In this document: positions 1 through 7,166 of the stretch, one piece after another
Position numbering within the stretch: the first letter of the stretch is position 1
Layout of the letters: each line of letters starts with the position of its first letter
From: an uncultured Clostridia bacterium
GTDB lineage: Bacteria; Bacillota; Clostridia; HGM11514
Assembly (NCBI GenBank): GCA_902478725.1
Contig: CABSMD010000072.1
Span: 1 to 10,682, forward strand
Reading direction: 5' to 3'
Length of the DNA: 10,682 nucleotides
Position numbers and translations under genes: made by a program
The notes under the pieces: model-generated
What the model was told of the DNA's origin: nothing
Database searches by the model: none
Seen by the model: only the letters and a program-made list of their open reading frames with translations

Positions 1-1670
1 GCCGTCATCGTGCCGAAATCGATATATTCCCGCCGCACCGCCTCCAACAGTTCTTCCCGCAGGCTATGCGCAAAGCTTTGGTGCAAATGCAGATCCAACG
101 CGTCAAACAGCACCTCCGCCTGCCGGCAGACCTCCATTGCCATGACGCTTGAGGACAGCCCCCAGGGGATCCGATAAGCGCCGCAGTCCGCGCCGACAGG
201 CATCCAGTCCCCCAGCCCCATTTCAAGCAGCCCCCGGTCATCCCTGTGCCGGGAGAGATACTCCAGATACCGCAGCATGGCAGGAGTGTTTTCGCAGGCG
301 ATTTCAATCTTTCCCCTGTATTTATAAGCGATATAGGGAAGGGTAAACAAAACGATGTCCCATGCCGGCCCCTCGCCCCAGCCCCAGCCGGTGGTCGGGA
401 CAATGCCCGGGATCTCCCCCTCCTCATTCTGCGCCTTACGAATATTTTTGAGCCATTCCCGCCAGCTGTTGTCCGCCTCCATGTGAAGAATCATATGTTC
501 GGCAGACACGGCCGCGTCCCCCGTCCAGCCGTTTTTCTCCCTGTGGGGGCAATCTGTGGGAAAATAATAAAAATTGGACCGGTCCGAACGGACTGTCATT
601 TCGTATAGCTTATTTGCCATCGGATCGGAACAGGAAAAATCCCCAATTTTCCGCAGAGCCGAACTTGCCTCCAAACAAGTCAGAAGCTCTCCCGTTGCCT
701 GCTCTTCGGTAATTCCGGTCACATAGCAGTACCGGAACCCGAAATAGGTGAAGGGCGGCTGAAAGATCTCTGTCCCCTCCCCCCTGCACCGATAGATACA
801 GCGCTGCACATAGCCTTTCGGGAAAAAGTTGATGCTGTTGAGATCCAGCCGGCCGTCGCCGTCCAATGTTTCGCCAAAGACGAGGGAAATCTCCTGTCCT
901 GGCCGTCCCTCGATGTTCAACCGGAAAATACCCGCCGTGTTAACGCCGAAATCATACAAAAATCCGCCCTTTTCCTCCCAATTGGAATAAGGATAATCCG
1001 TTCTTTGCACAGAAACGGTCAAATCCGCCCTGGGCGAATAGGGCGCCAGTTCCCCGCGTTTGACCGAAACGGGCTGAATCTCCCGGCATACCCTAACCGG
1101 CTCCGCATAACACTTACAAAACTCTCCCCGGGGCGGTTCGGCCTGTAGAACCGGCCGCCAGCCCGCCGGATCGAATCCGGGGGTATTCCAGCCGGGAAGC
1201 TCCCTTTGCGCGTCGTATACAACGCCACAGCGCAGGTCGTCAAACAGCAGAGGGGATTGCGTACAGCTAAAATCCGCCGCCGTAATGGTTGTGTCCTCCA
1301 ACTCCAAAGCAAACGCAAGCTTCGGCGCCGAACGGTAGGGCGCGGTATCGAAACCCCAAACCGCCCCGCCGGTCGCGTTTTGCATTCCGTTGCCCAGCAT
1401 GACGCCAATCACATTCTCTCCCGGCGTCAGATAGCCCGCAATCTCATACTCGTCATAGTAAACCAGATCATCCGGATTGGAGATGTACGGCGCAAGCAGG
1501 CCCTTGGTGATTTTTTGACCGTTTATAAACAGTTCGTAAAATCCAAGCCCGCTGATTGTAAGGAGCGCTTTGCCGGGCACCCGTTCCAGTACAAAGCTTT
1601 TGCGAAGCAATGGGGCCGGAACAGGGGTTTCAAAGGTAGCATATTCTTTTGAAGCGGTTACAAAATTCAT
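1..1670 (-). CDS. Alpha-L-rhamnosidase, GH78 (3' end cut by left window edge)
   Basis: The frame stays open for 556 codons from ATG at 1670 to the window edge, with no stop. Its product should release terminal alpha-L-rhamnose from oligosaccharides by the inverting GH78 mechanism. No signal peptide is seen, so it is probably cytoplasmic. Residues about 35-95 match the Bac_rhamnosid_N beta-sandwich (YELFINGQKI, then GENVIGVMLGNG). Residues 239-281 (LYDFGVNTAG, then GETLDGDGRLD) and 303-319 (PPFTYFGFRY) match the middle beta domain. The six-hairpin catalytic domain starts near 335 and holds the GH78 signature TDCPHREKNGWTGDA at 372-386. D373, E378 and D385 sit where the family has its rhamnose-binding acids and general acid. 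The C-terminal general base lies beyond the edge. The start is secure: an in-frame TGA lies at 1683-1685 and GAGAGG is 8 nt upstream of the ATG. It follows B by 80 bp, so co-transcription is likely. Confidence 0.93.
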   Translation of the reverse strand, partial: MNFVTASKEYATFETPVPAPLLRKSFVLERVPGKALLTISGLGFYELFINGQKITKGLLAPYISNPDDLVYYDEYEIAGYLTPGENVIGVMLGNGMQNATGGAVWGFDTAPYRSAPKLAFALELEDTTITAADFSCTQSPLLFDDLRCGVVYDAQRELPGWNTPGFDPAGWRPVLQAEPPRGEFCKCYAEPVRVCREIQPVSVKRGELAPYSPRADLTVSVQRTDYPYSNWEEKGGFLYDFGVNTAGIFRLNIEGRPGQEISLVFGETLDGDGRLDLNSINFFPKGYVQRCIYRCRGEGTEIFQPPFTYFGFRYCYVTGITEEQATGELLTCLEASSALRKIGDFSCSDPMANKLYEMTVRSDRSNFYYFPTDCPHREKNGWTGDAAVSAEHMILHMEADNSWREWLKNIRKAQNEEGEIPGIVPTTGWGWGEGPAWDIVLFTLPYIAYKYRGKIEIACENTPAMLRYLEYLSRHRDDRGLLEMGLGDWMPVGADCGAYRIPWGLSSSVMAMEVCRQAEVLFDALDLHLHQSFAHSLREELLEAVRREYIDFGTMT

Positions 1671-1678
1671 AGAAAAAA

Positions 1679-1684
1679 CCTCTC
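1679..1684 (-). promoter_or_regulatory. Ribosome binding site of the GH78 gene
   Basis: GAGAGG on the minus strand, 8 nt before the ATG at 1670. With the in-frame TGA at 1683-1685 it fixes the start of the rhamnosidase. Confidence 0.75.
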
Positions 1685-1697
1685 ATATCATGGTAAT

Positions 1698-1727
1698 AGG
1701 CAGGCGGCAAAAAACAGCCGCCCGCCT
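1698..1727 (-). other. GC-rich stem-loop between the B and GH78 genes
   Basis: On the minus strand the arms AGGCGGGCGGC and GCCGCCTGCCT pair over 11 bp (ten Watson-Crick pairs and one G-U) around the 8-nt loop TGTTTTTT. In the direction of transcription the stem is followed by ATTACCATGA, so it lacks the U-run of an intrinsic terminator. It may be an mRNA-stabilising or processing hairpin, or a partial attenuator, that sets GH78 expression relative to B. The role is inferred; the pairing is seen directly. Confidence 0.6.
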
Positions 1728-1750
1728 TATAAAAAGGAGATGGAATAAGC

Positions 1751-4700
1751 TTATTTGTCCAGCATTCTTTTGAGCAAGCTGGTCACCTGGGCGCGGGTCG
1801 CGTTATTCCGCGGCGCGAAGGTATCCGCCGTCATGCCGCTGATGAGGCCGGTGCTAACCGCCTGATCCGCATAGGTAAGCGCCCAGGATGAAATGTCATC
1901 CTTATCCGCAAATCTGTCAATCTGGCCGGTAACGGTCTCCCCACCACGGAACTGGCAGGCCTTTACGATAATAACCGCCATTTCCTCTCTTGTGATGGTA
2001 TCGTCGGGTCGGAAAAATCCGTCGTACCCGCTGATCAGCCCCGCCGCGGAGGCGGCCGCCACCTCATCCGCGTACCAGCTGTTTGCGGCAACGTCTTCAA
2101 ACGCCGCGCCGTTTTGCGCCGTCAGCCGCAAGGCTCTTGCCACCAACGCGGCAAATTCCGCGCGGGTGATCTCCCGTTCCGGCTCAAAGGTGGTCTCGGT
2201 CACGCCGGATACGATGCCGCGCTTGGCCATGTCATTGATGTCAGCCTCCGCCCAATGGCCGATAATATCGGTAAGCCGATTGGGCAAATCATTACCGGGC
2301 TGATCGTCCGCGCCGATTCCCAGAATGCTGCCGGACACACCTGTATTGCTGCTACCGCTACTACCGCCACCGCCCGGGTACGACGGCGTGGTCGGCCTTA
2401 CAACAGGGGGATCTGTAGGATTTTGGGAAGATGAGTACAATACGAATTCGCCAAGCGCTGTGGTTGTGAGCTTCAAATCCCTGCTGTTTACTTTCTCGCG
2501 GGCATACCCCTTGCTTTGCAGGGTGCTGCCGCTGATGGACAACAACCCGCCATTCGCCACGCAGGCTGCTGTTTTGCTCCACGCGTTTTGTATGGTCAAT
2601 TCCATCGGCTTGCTCGCGGACACCCTGTCCGCGGTCAGTTTCACCGATGTGACCTTTTCTCCGTCCACCGCGACGCTCGAAGTAGCCGAATCGCCAAACA
2701 GATTCAGCGTGATCCGCCCGGTTCCAGCCAACTTGGTTCCGGCAGGAATTATCAGAACCGCCGGCTGCTTTGTACCGTCTACCGTGATGTAGCCATTCAC
2801 CGTTATAGCGGGCAGCTCTTTCCCCTGCGGCAGGGTCAAGGACACCCCAGTGGCGTTTTGTTCCAGGGGAAAGGTTTTGCTGGTCATAAAATCATAGATC
2901 GGCAGCGTCGTCCCGCTTGCAATGGAAGAGGGTACCTCCTGGTTGACAGCAACATGAAAGCTGCCGATCGCCGCCTCGATTTCCAGCAATGCTTCCAGTG
3001 TCGGCTCTGCAACGCTGTCTACGACCTGTCTGAGCGCCTGATAGGCTCCTGCGCTTACGGTTCCGAAGCTCGTGCCGGTCTGGACGGTTTCCAGCAATTC
3101 TTCCGCTCTGGATACAGCCTGCTCGACGGCCTCCGGCACGGTTTCGGCCTCTTCCGCCTTGACCGCCCGGGTTACCACGGTTTCGCCGTGCAGGCCGTTT
3201 TCATCAAAAGGTGTAATCTCGCAATAGACATACTTGCCGATAAGGGAGCTATCCACGGGAAGTACCTTATCGTGCCGTCCCGCGATCATGGTATAGGTTC
3301 CGTTTTCGGTGTCGGAAACATACCAGTTTATCCCGGCCGCCCCTTCCCTGTCGCCGTCCGCGTCGGAGAACTGATAGGCGCACAGCAGGTTCGTACCGTC
3401 GTTGATAACCGTTGGCTGCAATACGGCAGGGGCGGTTCCGCCCACATTTGTCAGCAAACCGATCCCTTCCATCGTAACCGGTCGGAAATCCGGGACGCTT
3501 CTTTGCACCTTCGCCAGGCCCGCCTCGGTCAAGGCAAAGTCTGTGCCGTAATCGGCAAACATCGCCTTAGAGGCATCGTCGAGGTCGGCTGAATAGTTCT
3601 TGCCGGTGATCATGGCAGTATTGTCATAGGGTGCGCCAATCATCACATTATTGCCAAAATAGTTGATATCCGCCGGCGCGTGTTTGGATGCAAAGGCCCA
3701 AAGCTCATCCGCGTTTTCCTTTTTGTCCAGATCCTTGATCTGGTTATACAGCTCGATGGAAAAATCGGTAAAGAAGGGCGCCCATTGCGTGTCCTTATAG
3801 TGCTCCTTCCAAACCTCGTTCTGGACATACTTTTCCCCTTCAGAGTACTTCCACAAGCCCCATTGGTCGGAAGAATCCTTCCACTTATCCATCACAGTTA
3901 GGAAATATCTGGCCTGGGGAACCCGCTGGAACCAGACCGCTTTTTCGGTATCGATAAAGAGGTTGTTTTCCAGATGCCCATAATTGCCGCAGTTTGTTTT
4001 GTAGCCCATGCTGCCGCAGCGGTATAAAATATTATCCGTCATATAGGGGCCTGAGCCGCAATCGTCCACAAAGACGCCCTGGAACCCATAGCCCCCATAC
4101 GAATTCCCCAAATCATGGATGTAGTTGTGGATCACCCGATTGCCTAAGGTCGTAGCGTCCCTGCCCCAGTAGATGGCGCCGTTGTCCGAGGTATATTGCA
4201 AAGCGTCGTAGATCTCATTATCCTGAATCAAGGTGTTGTTGGCCTTCCATAACCGAATGGCTATGCCTCTGCAATCGTAGATCTCGTTGTTTTTGATCTC
4301 CAGCCCCACGGAAGATTTCTCCACCTGGATCGCGTAGCTGGTAGACTGCGCCACGCGCGATACGCTGTGAATCCGGTTGTTGATGATCTTATTTTTGTCC
4401 GACACCAGGTTTTCCCGGTTTGCCACCGAACCGGACAGATTGATTCCATCGCCCGCGATATCGAAAATATGGCAGTTTTTCACCGTTAAATCCGTCCCGG
4501 CAAGCTTGGCCCCCTGCAGTCCTGTATGCGAGATGGTGCAGCCATCCAGGGTAACGTGGCTCGCGTCAACCACAACAGGCGTACGTTTGCTATAGGAAAA
4601 GGTCAAATCCTGTAAAGTGATATACGCCGCGCCGTTGATCTTGAACATGGCGTCTTCGTGCTGGGAAACAAAGAGGTCCGCGCTTTCCAGATCATCCGTT

Positions 4701-7105
4701 GTGGGATAGAAATACAGCATCTTGGTTTCGTTATCGATGTAATACTCGCCCGGAACGTCGATCTCATCCAGCAGATTATAGAAATAGAATTTTCCCCATT
4801 GGGTGGTGGGATACGCCGCCGAGCCACTCGCCGTGGTCAGCTTGTTGTTTTGGGAATCCACCGAGGCGACACGGTTGCTGACAATGGTATATTCGTTGGC
4901 CAAACCGCCCTTGATGGCCAGATTTTTGAGGGAATCCGCGTGCCAGCGCGCCGTCCTACCCGTAGGGTCTTCAAAGCCAATGGTAAAGGGCTTAGAAGCG
5001 TCGGTTCCTTCCACAGAGGTGATTTTGACAAACGCGCTGCCCTCCTCATCGTTGGGCCAGCGGGCCAGGCTCATGGCGCTTCCGTTTACATAAAAGTCTA
5101 TCAGGTAAGGCGTATCGTAGGACCAGTCCGCTAGTCCGTAAAATCCGCCCACGCCCTGCTCTCCAAGATCGATCTGCATCAGCCTGGTTCTTGCAAAGGG
5201 GTCTAAAATCCGGTTTAAAATCTCTTGATCGGTCACCTTTTGCGCCTTGGAGGCATCCAGCTTCTTTCCGCCGTTGAACACCGCCTTTTCGCCCGGATAG
5301 GAGGCAAAGACGATGGGGGATTCCTCTGTGCCGGAATCCTCGGCCGTCAGGGTAAAAGGCGTGCGACGGTCATAGCTGCCGCCCCGGAAATAGACGTAGA
5401 CCGTACCCGGCTCCAGCAGATCGGCCGCCTTGAGCCGTTTGATTTCGGCCATCGCCGCCTCGGGGGTGGCAAAGGGCGCGTTTATGGTGCCCGCCGCGCT
5501 GTCGGAACCGTCCGGCGCCACGTAAAACGCCCTGCCGCCGGTAGTCGCTTCCTTCATAACGATTGTCAAGGCCGCGGCCTTGTTGAGAGCTGTTATAGAC
5601 ATAGCCTTGCTGTTGGTAATGGCAACAGGGCTGCCGTCGTATGTAATGGAGGCAAACTCATATCCCTTTCCGGCCTCGATCACAAATTCGGAATCCGCGC
5701 CGATCGTTTTGATGACGGCGTTTTCGGTATAGGTTGCCCCGCCATAGGTTACCGCCGCCGTCCCCCCGGTAATGCTAAGGGTAATATCATAAAATTCCCC
5801 GGCGTCATACTGCGCAGAAATGGTGCCTGTGCTGTCCACGCTTTCCAGCGTAAACTCACAGACGGATTTCCCCAAACCCTCTTCGATTGCAACCGGGCTT
5901 CCCCCCTCCGGCGTCCACGTCACCGACCGGATCAGGTGGTTTTCCGGCGCGCGAAGGGTTACCTTTGCGTCCCGATAATGCTCCACGGTGGCAACGGAGC
6001 CGTCCTTGAGCAGAATCTGATCGTTGTCCTGCCCGAAATTCAGGGAATCGCTGGAAAGAGTGATCTCCCCTTCCCCGATTGCCGCCTTGATACCGTGATA
6101 GGGAGCCGTTTCCAAAAAGCCTGCGCCCTTGCTGTACAGACCGGGGCCTCCTCCGCCCACAAGCTGGAAGTAGTTCATCACAGCATAGGCCTTTTTGTCC
6201 GTCATTGGTTCAAATGCATCCCTGCCGTTATCTTTATACCATCTGTAAAGGGAGTCCACCTTGATCACGCCGCCGCAGTCGAGGGCGGTTACCGTATTGG
6301 CAACCACCCTGTCCTTCCCATCCGTTTTGGTGGTACAGCCCTGCGCTTCGCCCGGGTCAAGGGTTGTCATCGGCGTATTCCAGTTGCTTTCGGAATTCAG
6401 CAAAACACCGTTGCCCTGATACCCGTCAGGCAGCTTGCCGTTTTTCAGTTCATAGTATATCTTCGGCCACTTTTCCGCCCCTTCCTCGCCTTCAAAGTAT
6501 ACATACAGGTAAGGGCGGTAGGTTCTTCCCAAGCCCGCTTTTACAAACGCGCCCTTTGATACGTCTCCTTGTACATGCAGCCTTTCGGCATTCAGGTCAT
6601 TGAACTGATATCCATTTTCATCGACCGTATCGCCCGACTGATTGGCTTTGGAGAGGTTGCGGTAGATGGTCACCCCGCTTTGGGAATCGGTCACCCGCTT
6701 ATTCGACCCGTCGCTTGTATCGACACCGTTTTCAATCAGCCAGGGGCCTGCCATCCTCGTCACGTCGGTATCCGCATACTCCCCCGAAAAGGAAACCTCA
6801 AATACCATGTCTCCGCCTGTGGCCGCCACGGTCGCCTGATTGTCCGTCACCGGACAGGGCGTGCCATTTACCGAAAATTCTTCGACTGCATTTGCCGCGC
6901 CGGGCGCAAAGGTGAATACCGCTTCCCCCGTAATGGCAAGGGCTGTCCCCGCAAACGCTGTCCCGTTCACCGAAACCGTGCCGTTTCCATACACCGTTCC
7001 GGTTACCGTATAGCTGCCATCCGCCAACGCCGGTACAGAAAAGACTAACAATATAGCCAGTACCAGCCCAAGCGCAGCTCCTCTTCTTACATGCATTCCT
7101 TTCAT
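1751..7105 (-). CDS. Cell-surface SLH-anchored right-handed beta-helix protein, probable glycoside hydrolase or lyase (protein B)
   Basis: A 1784-residue multidomain surface protein. Order: signal peptide 1-29 (hydrophobic core, likely cleavage after ALA at 26-28); InlB-B-like module 31-107; divergent core 115-335; second module 336-435; third 439-518; right-handed parallel beta-helix enzyme region about 524-1215; Ig-like module 1224-1317; helical FIVAR-like segment 1320-1390; unrecognised beta-rich part 1395-1560; Pro/Gly/Ser linker 1561-1600; three SLH repeats about 1613-1659, 1669-1717 and 1732-1782, with TRAE-type motifs ITRAE, ITREE and ATRAQ that bind the secondary cell-wall polymer. 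The helix opens with FYVAPDGSDSAAGT, YFRGGSYD and AEDSGTEESP, then SLARWPN and, near 1004-1031, YGGYGFQGVFVDDCGSG. This resembles the family containing GH141 (fucosidase/xylanase activities are known there), but no catalytic residue can be assigned with confidence. ATG 7105 is preferred; ATG 7096 is an alternative. Residues 1-435 are paralogous to the upstream gene A. Confidence 0.9.
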   Translation of the reverse strand: MKGMHVRRGAALGLVLAILLVFSVPALADGSYTVTGTVYGNGTVSVNGTAFAGTALAITGEAVFTFAPGAANAVEEFSVNGTPCPVTDNQATVAATGGDMVFEVSFSGEYADTDVTRMAGPWLIENGVDTSDGSNKRVTDSQSGVTIYRNLSKANQSGDTVDENGYQFNDLNAERLHVQGDVSKGAFVKAGLGRTYRPYLYVYFEGEEGAEKWPKIYYELKNGKLPDGYQGNGVLLNSESNWNTPMTTLDPGEAQGCTTKTDGKDRVVANTVTALDCGGVIKVDSLYRWYKDNGRDAFEPMTDKKAYAVMNYFQLVGGGGPGLYSKGAGFLETAPYHGIKAAIGEGEITLSSDSLNFGQDNDQILLKDGSVATVEHYRDAKVTLRAPENHLIRSVTWTPEGGSPVAIEEGLGKSVCEFTLESVDSTGTISAQYDAGEFYDITLSITGGTAAVTYGGATYTENAVIKTIGADSEFVIEAGKGYEFASITYDGSPVAITNSKAMSITALNKAAALTIVMKEATTGGRAFYVAPDGSDSAAGTINAPFATPEAAMAEIKRLKAADLLEPGTVYVYFRGGSYDRRTPFTLTAEDSGTEESPIVFASYPGEKAVFNGGKKLDASKAQKVTDQEILNRILDPFARTRLMQIDLGEQGVGGFYGLADWSYDTPYLIDFYVNGSAMSLARWPNDEEGSAFVKITSVEGTDASKPFTIGFEDPTGRTARWHADSLKNLAIKGGLANEYTIVSNRVASVDSQNNKLTTASGSAAYPTTQWGKFYFYNLLDEIDVPGEYYIDNETKMLYFYPTTDDLESADLFVSQHEDAMFKINGAAYITLQDLTFSYSKRTPVVVDASHVTLDGCTISHTGLQGAKLAGTDLTVKNCHIFDIAGDGINLSGSVANRENLVSDKNKIINNRIHSVSRVAQSTSYAIQVEKSSVGLEIKNNEIYDCRGIAIRLWKANNTLIQDNEIYDALQYTSDNGAIYWGRDATTLGNRVIHNYIHDLGNSYGGYGFQGVFVDDCGSGPYMTDNILYRCGSMGYKTNCGNYGHLENNLFIDTEKAVWFQRVPQARYFLTVMDKWKDSSDQWGLWKYSEGEKYVQNEVWKEHYKDTQWAPFFTDFSIELYNQIKDLDKKENADELWAFASKHAPADINYFGNNVMIGAPYDNTAMITGKNYSADLDDASKAMFADYGTDFALTEAGLAKVQRSVPDFRPVTMEGIGLLTNVGGTAPAVLQPTVINDGTNLLCAYQFSDADGDREGAAGINWYVSDTENGTYTMIAGRHDKVLPVDSSLIGKYVYCEITPFDENGLHGETVVTRAVKAEEAETVPEAVEQAVSRAEELLETVQTGTSFGTVSAGAYQALRQVVDSVAEPTLEALLEIEAAIGSFHVAVNQEVPSSIASGTTLPIYDFMTSKTFPLEQNATGVSLTLPQGKELPAITVNGYITVDGTKQPAVLIIPAGTKLAGTGRITLNLFGDSATSSVAVDGEKVTSVKLTADRVSASKPMELTIQNAWSKTAACVANGGLLSISGSTLQSKGYAREKVNSRDLKLTTTALGEFVLYSSSQNPTDPPVVRPTTPSYPGGGGSSGSSNTGVSGSILGIGADDQPGNDLPNRLTDIIGHWAEADINDMAKRGIVSGVTETTFEPEREITRAEFAALVARALRLTAQNGAAFEDVAANSWYADEVAAASAAGLISGYDGFFRPDDTITREEMAVIIVKACQFRGGETVTGQIDRFADKDDISSWALTYADQAVSTGLISGMTADTFAPRNNATRAQVTSLLKRMLDK
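5801..6100 (-). repeat. Duplicated block 2, copy in protein B
   Basis: Encodes B residues 336-435, which align without gaps to A residues 311-410 (7776-8075). I count 79 identities in 100 positions, including IRSVTWTPEGGSPVA and SVCEFTL. The module has the InlB-B-like beta-grasp pattern. It is a dispersed direct repeat produced by gene duplication. Confidence 0.9.
6785..7015 (-). repeat. Duplicated block 1, copy in protein B
   Basis: Encodes B residues 31-107, which align without gaps to A residues 27-103 (8697-8927). I count 60 identities in 77 positions, including YTVTGTVYGNG and GEAVFTFAPGAAN. It lies directly after the signal peptide in both proteins. Confidence 0.9.
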
Positions 7106-7115
7106 CCTCTCATTA

Positions 7116-7120
7116 CCTCC
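7116..7120 (-). promoter_or_regulatory. Ribosome binding site of the gene for protein B
   Basis: GGAGG (within GGGGAGGT) on the minus strand, 10 nt before ATG 7105. It favours 7105 over the in-frame TTG at 7126, which would lie upstream of this site. ATG 7096 would be 19 nt away and would have to rely on a weaker GAAAGGA. Confidence 0.7.
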
Positions 7121-7122
7121 CC

Positions 7123-7140
7123 ACAATAAAATCCTATTGT
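7123..7140 (-). repeat. Short AT-rich inverted repeat before the B ribosome binding site
   Basis: ACAATA and TATTGT form a perfect 6-bp palindromic pair around a 6-nt spacer, immediately upstream of GGGGAGG in the 61-bp gap between A and B. It could be a small operator or a weak hairpin near the translation start, but a 6-bp AT-rich pair can arise by chance. Confidence 0.3.
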
Positions 7141-7166
7141 AACCCTTTCAGATTTACCAAAATGGT

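Noticed and set aside
5..427. Minus-strand frame of 140 codons near the left edge, and a similar one at 1019-1408
   Set aside because: Both are out of frame with the GH78 gene, which is open across the whole region and carries the family signature. I checked that no frameshift is needed: the GH78 reading gives 556 continuous codons.
1698..1727. Stem-loop as a rho-independent terminator
   Set aside because: No U-run follows the stem on the minus strand, and on the plus strand the following bases are TATAAAAAGG. The T-run is in the loop.
2516..3592. Open frame of 358 codons on the plus strand
   Set aside because: Antisense to the Ig-like, helical and beta-rich parts of B, with low-complexity Arg/Gly/Gln composition and no family.
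5225..6559. Long open frame of 444 codons on the plus strand
   Set aside because: It lies fully antisense to protein B, its translation is Arg/His/Gly-rich without a recognisable domain or ribosome binding site, and the B frame has clear families. It is a by-product of GC-rich third codon positions.
7106..7126. TTG start of protein B seven codons upstream
   Set aside because: The GGGGAGG ribosome binding site lies inside this extension, so translation should start downstream of it, at ATG 7105.
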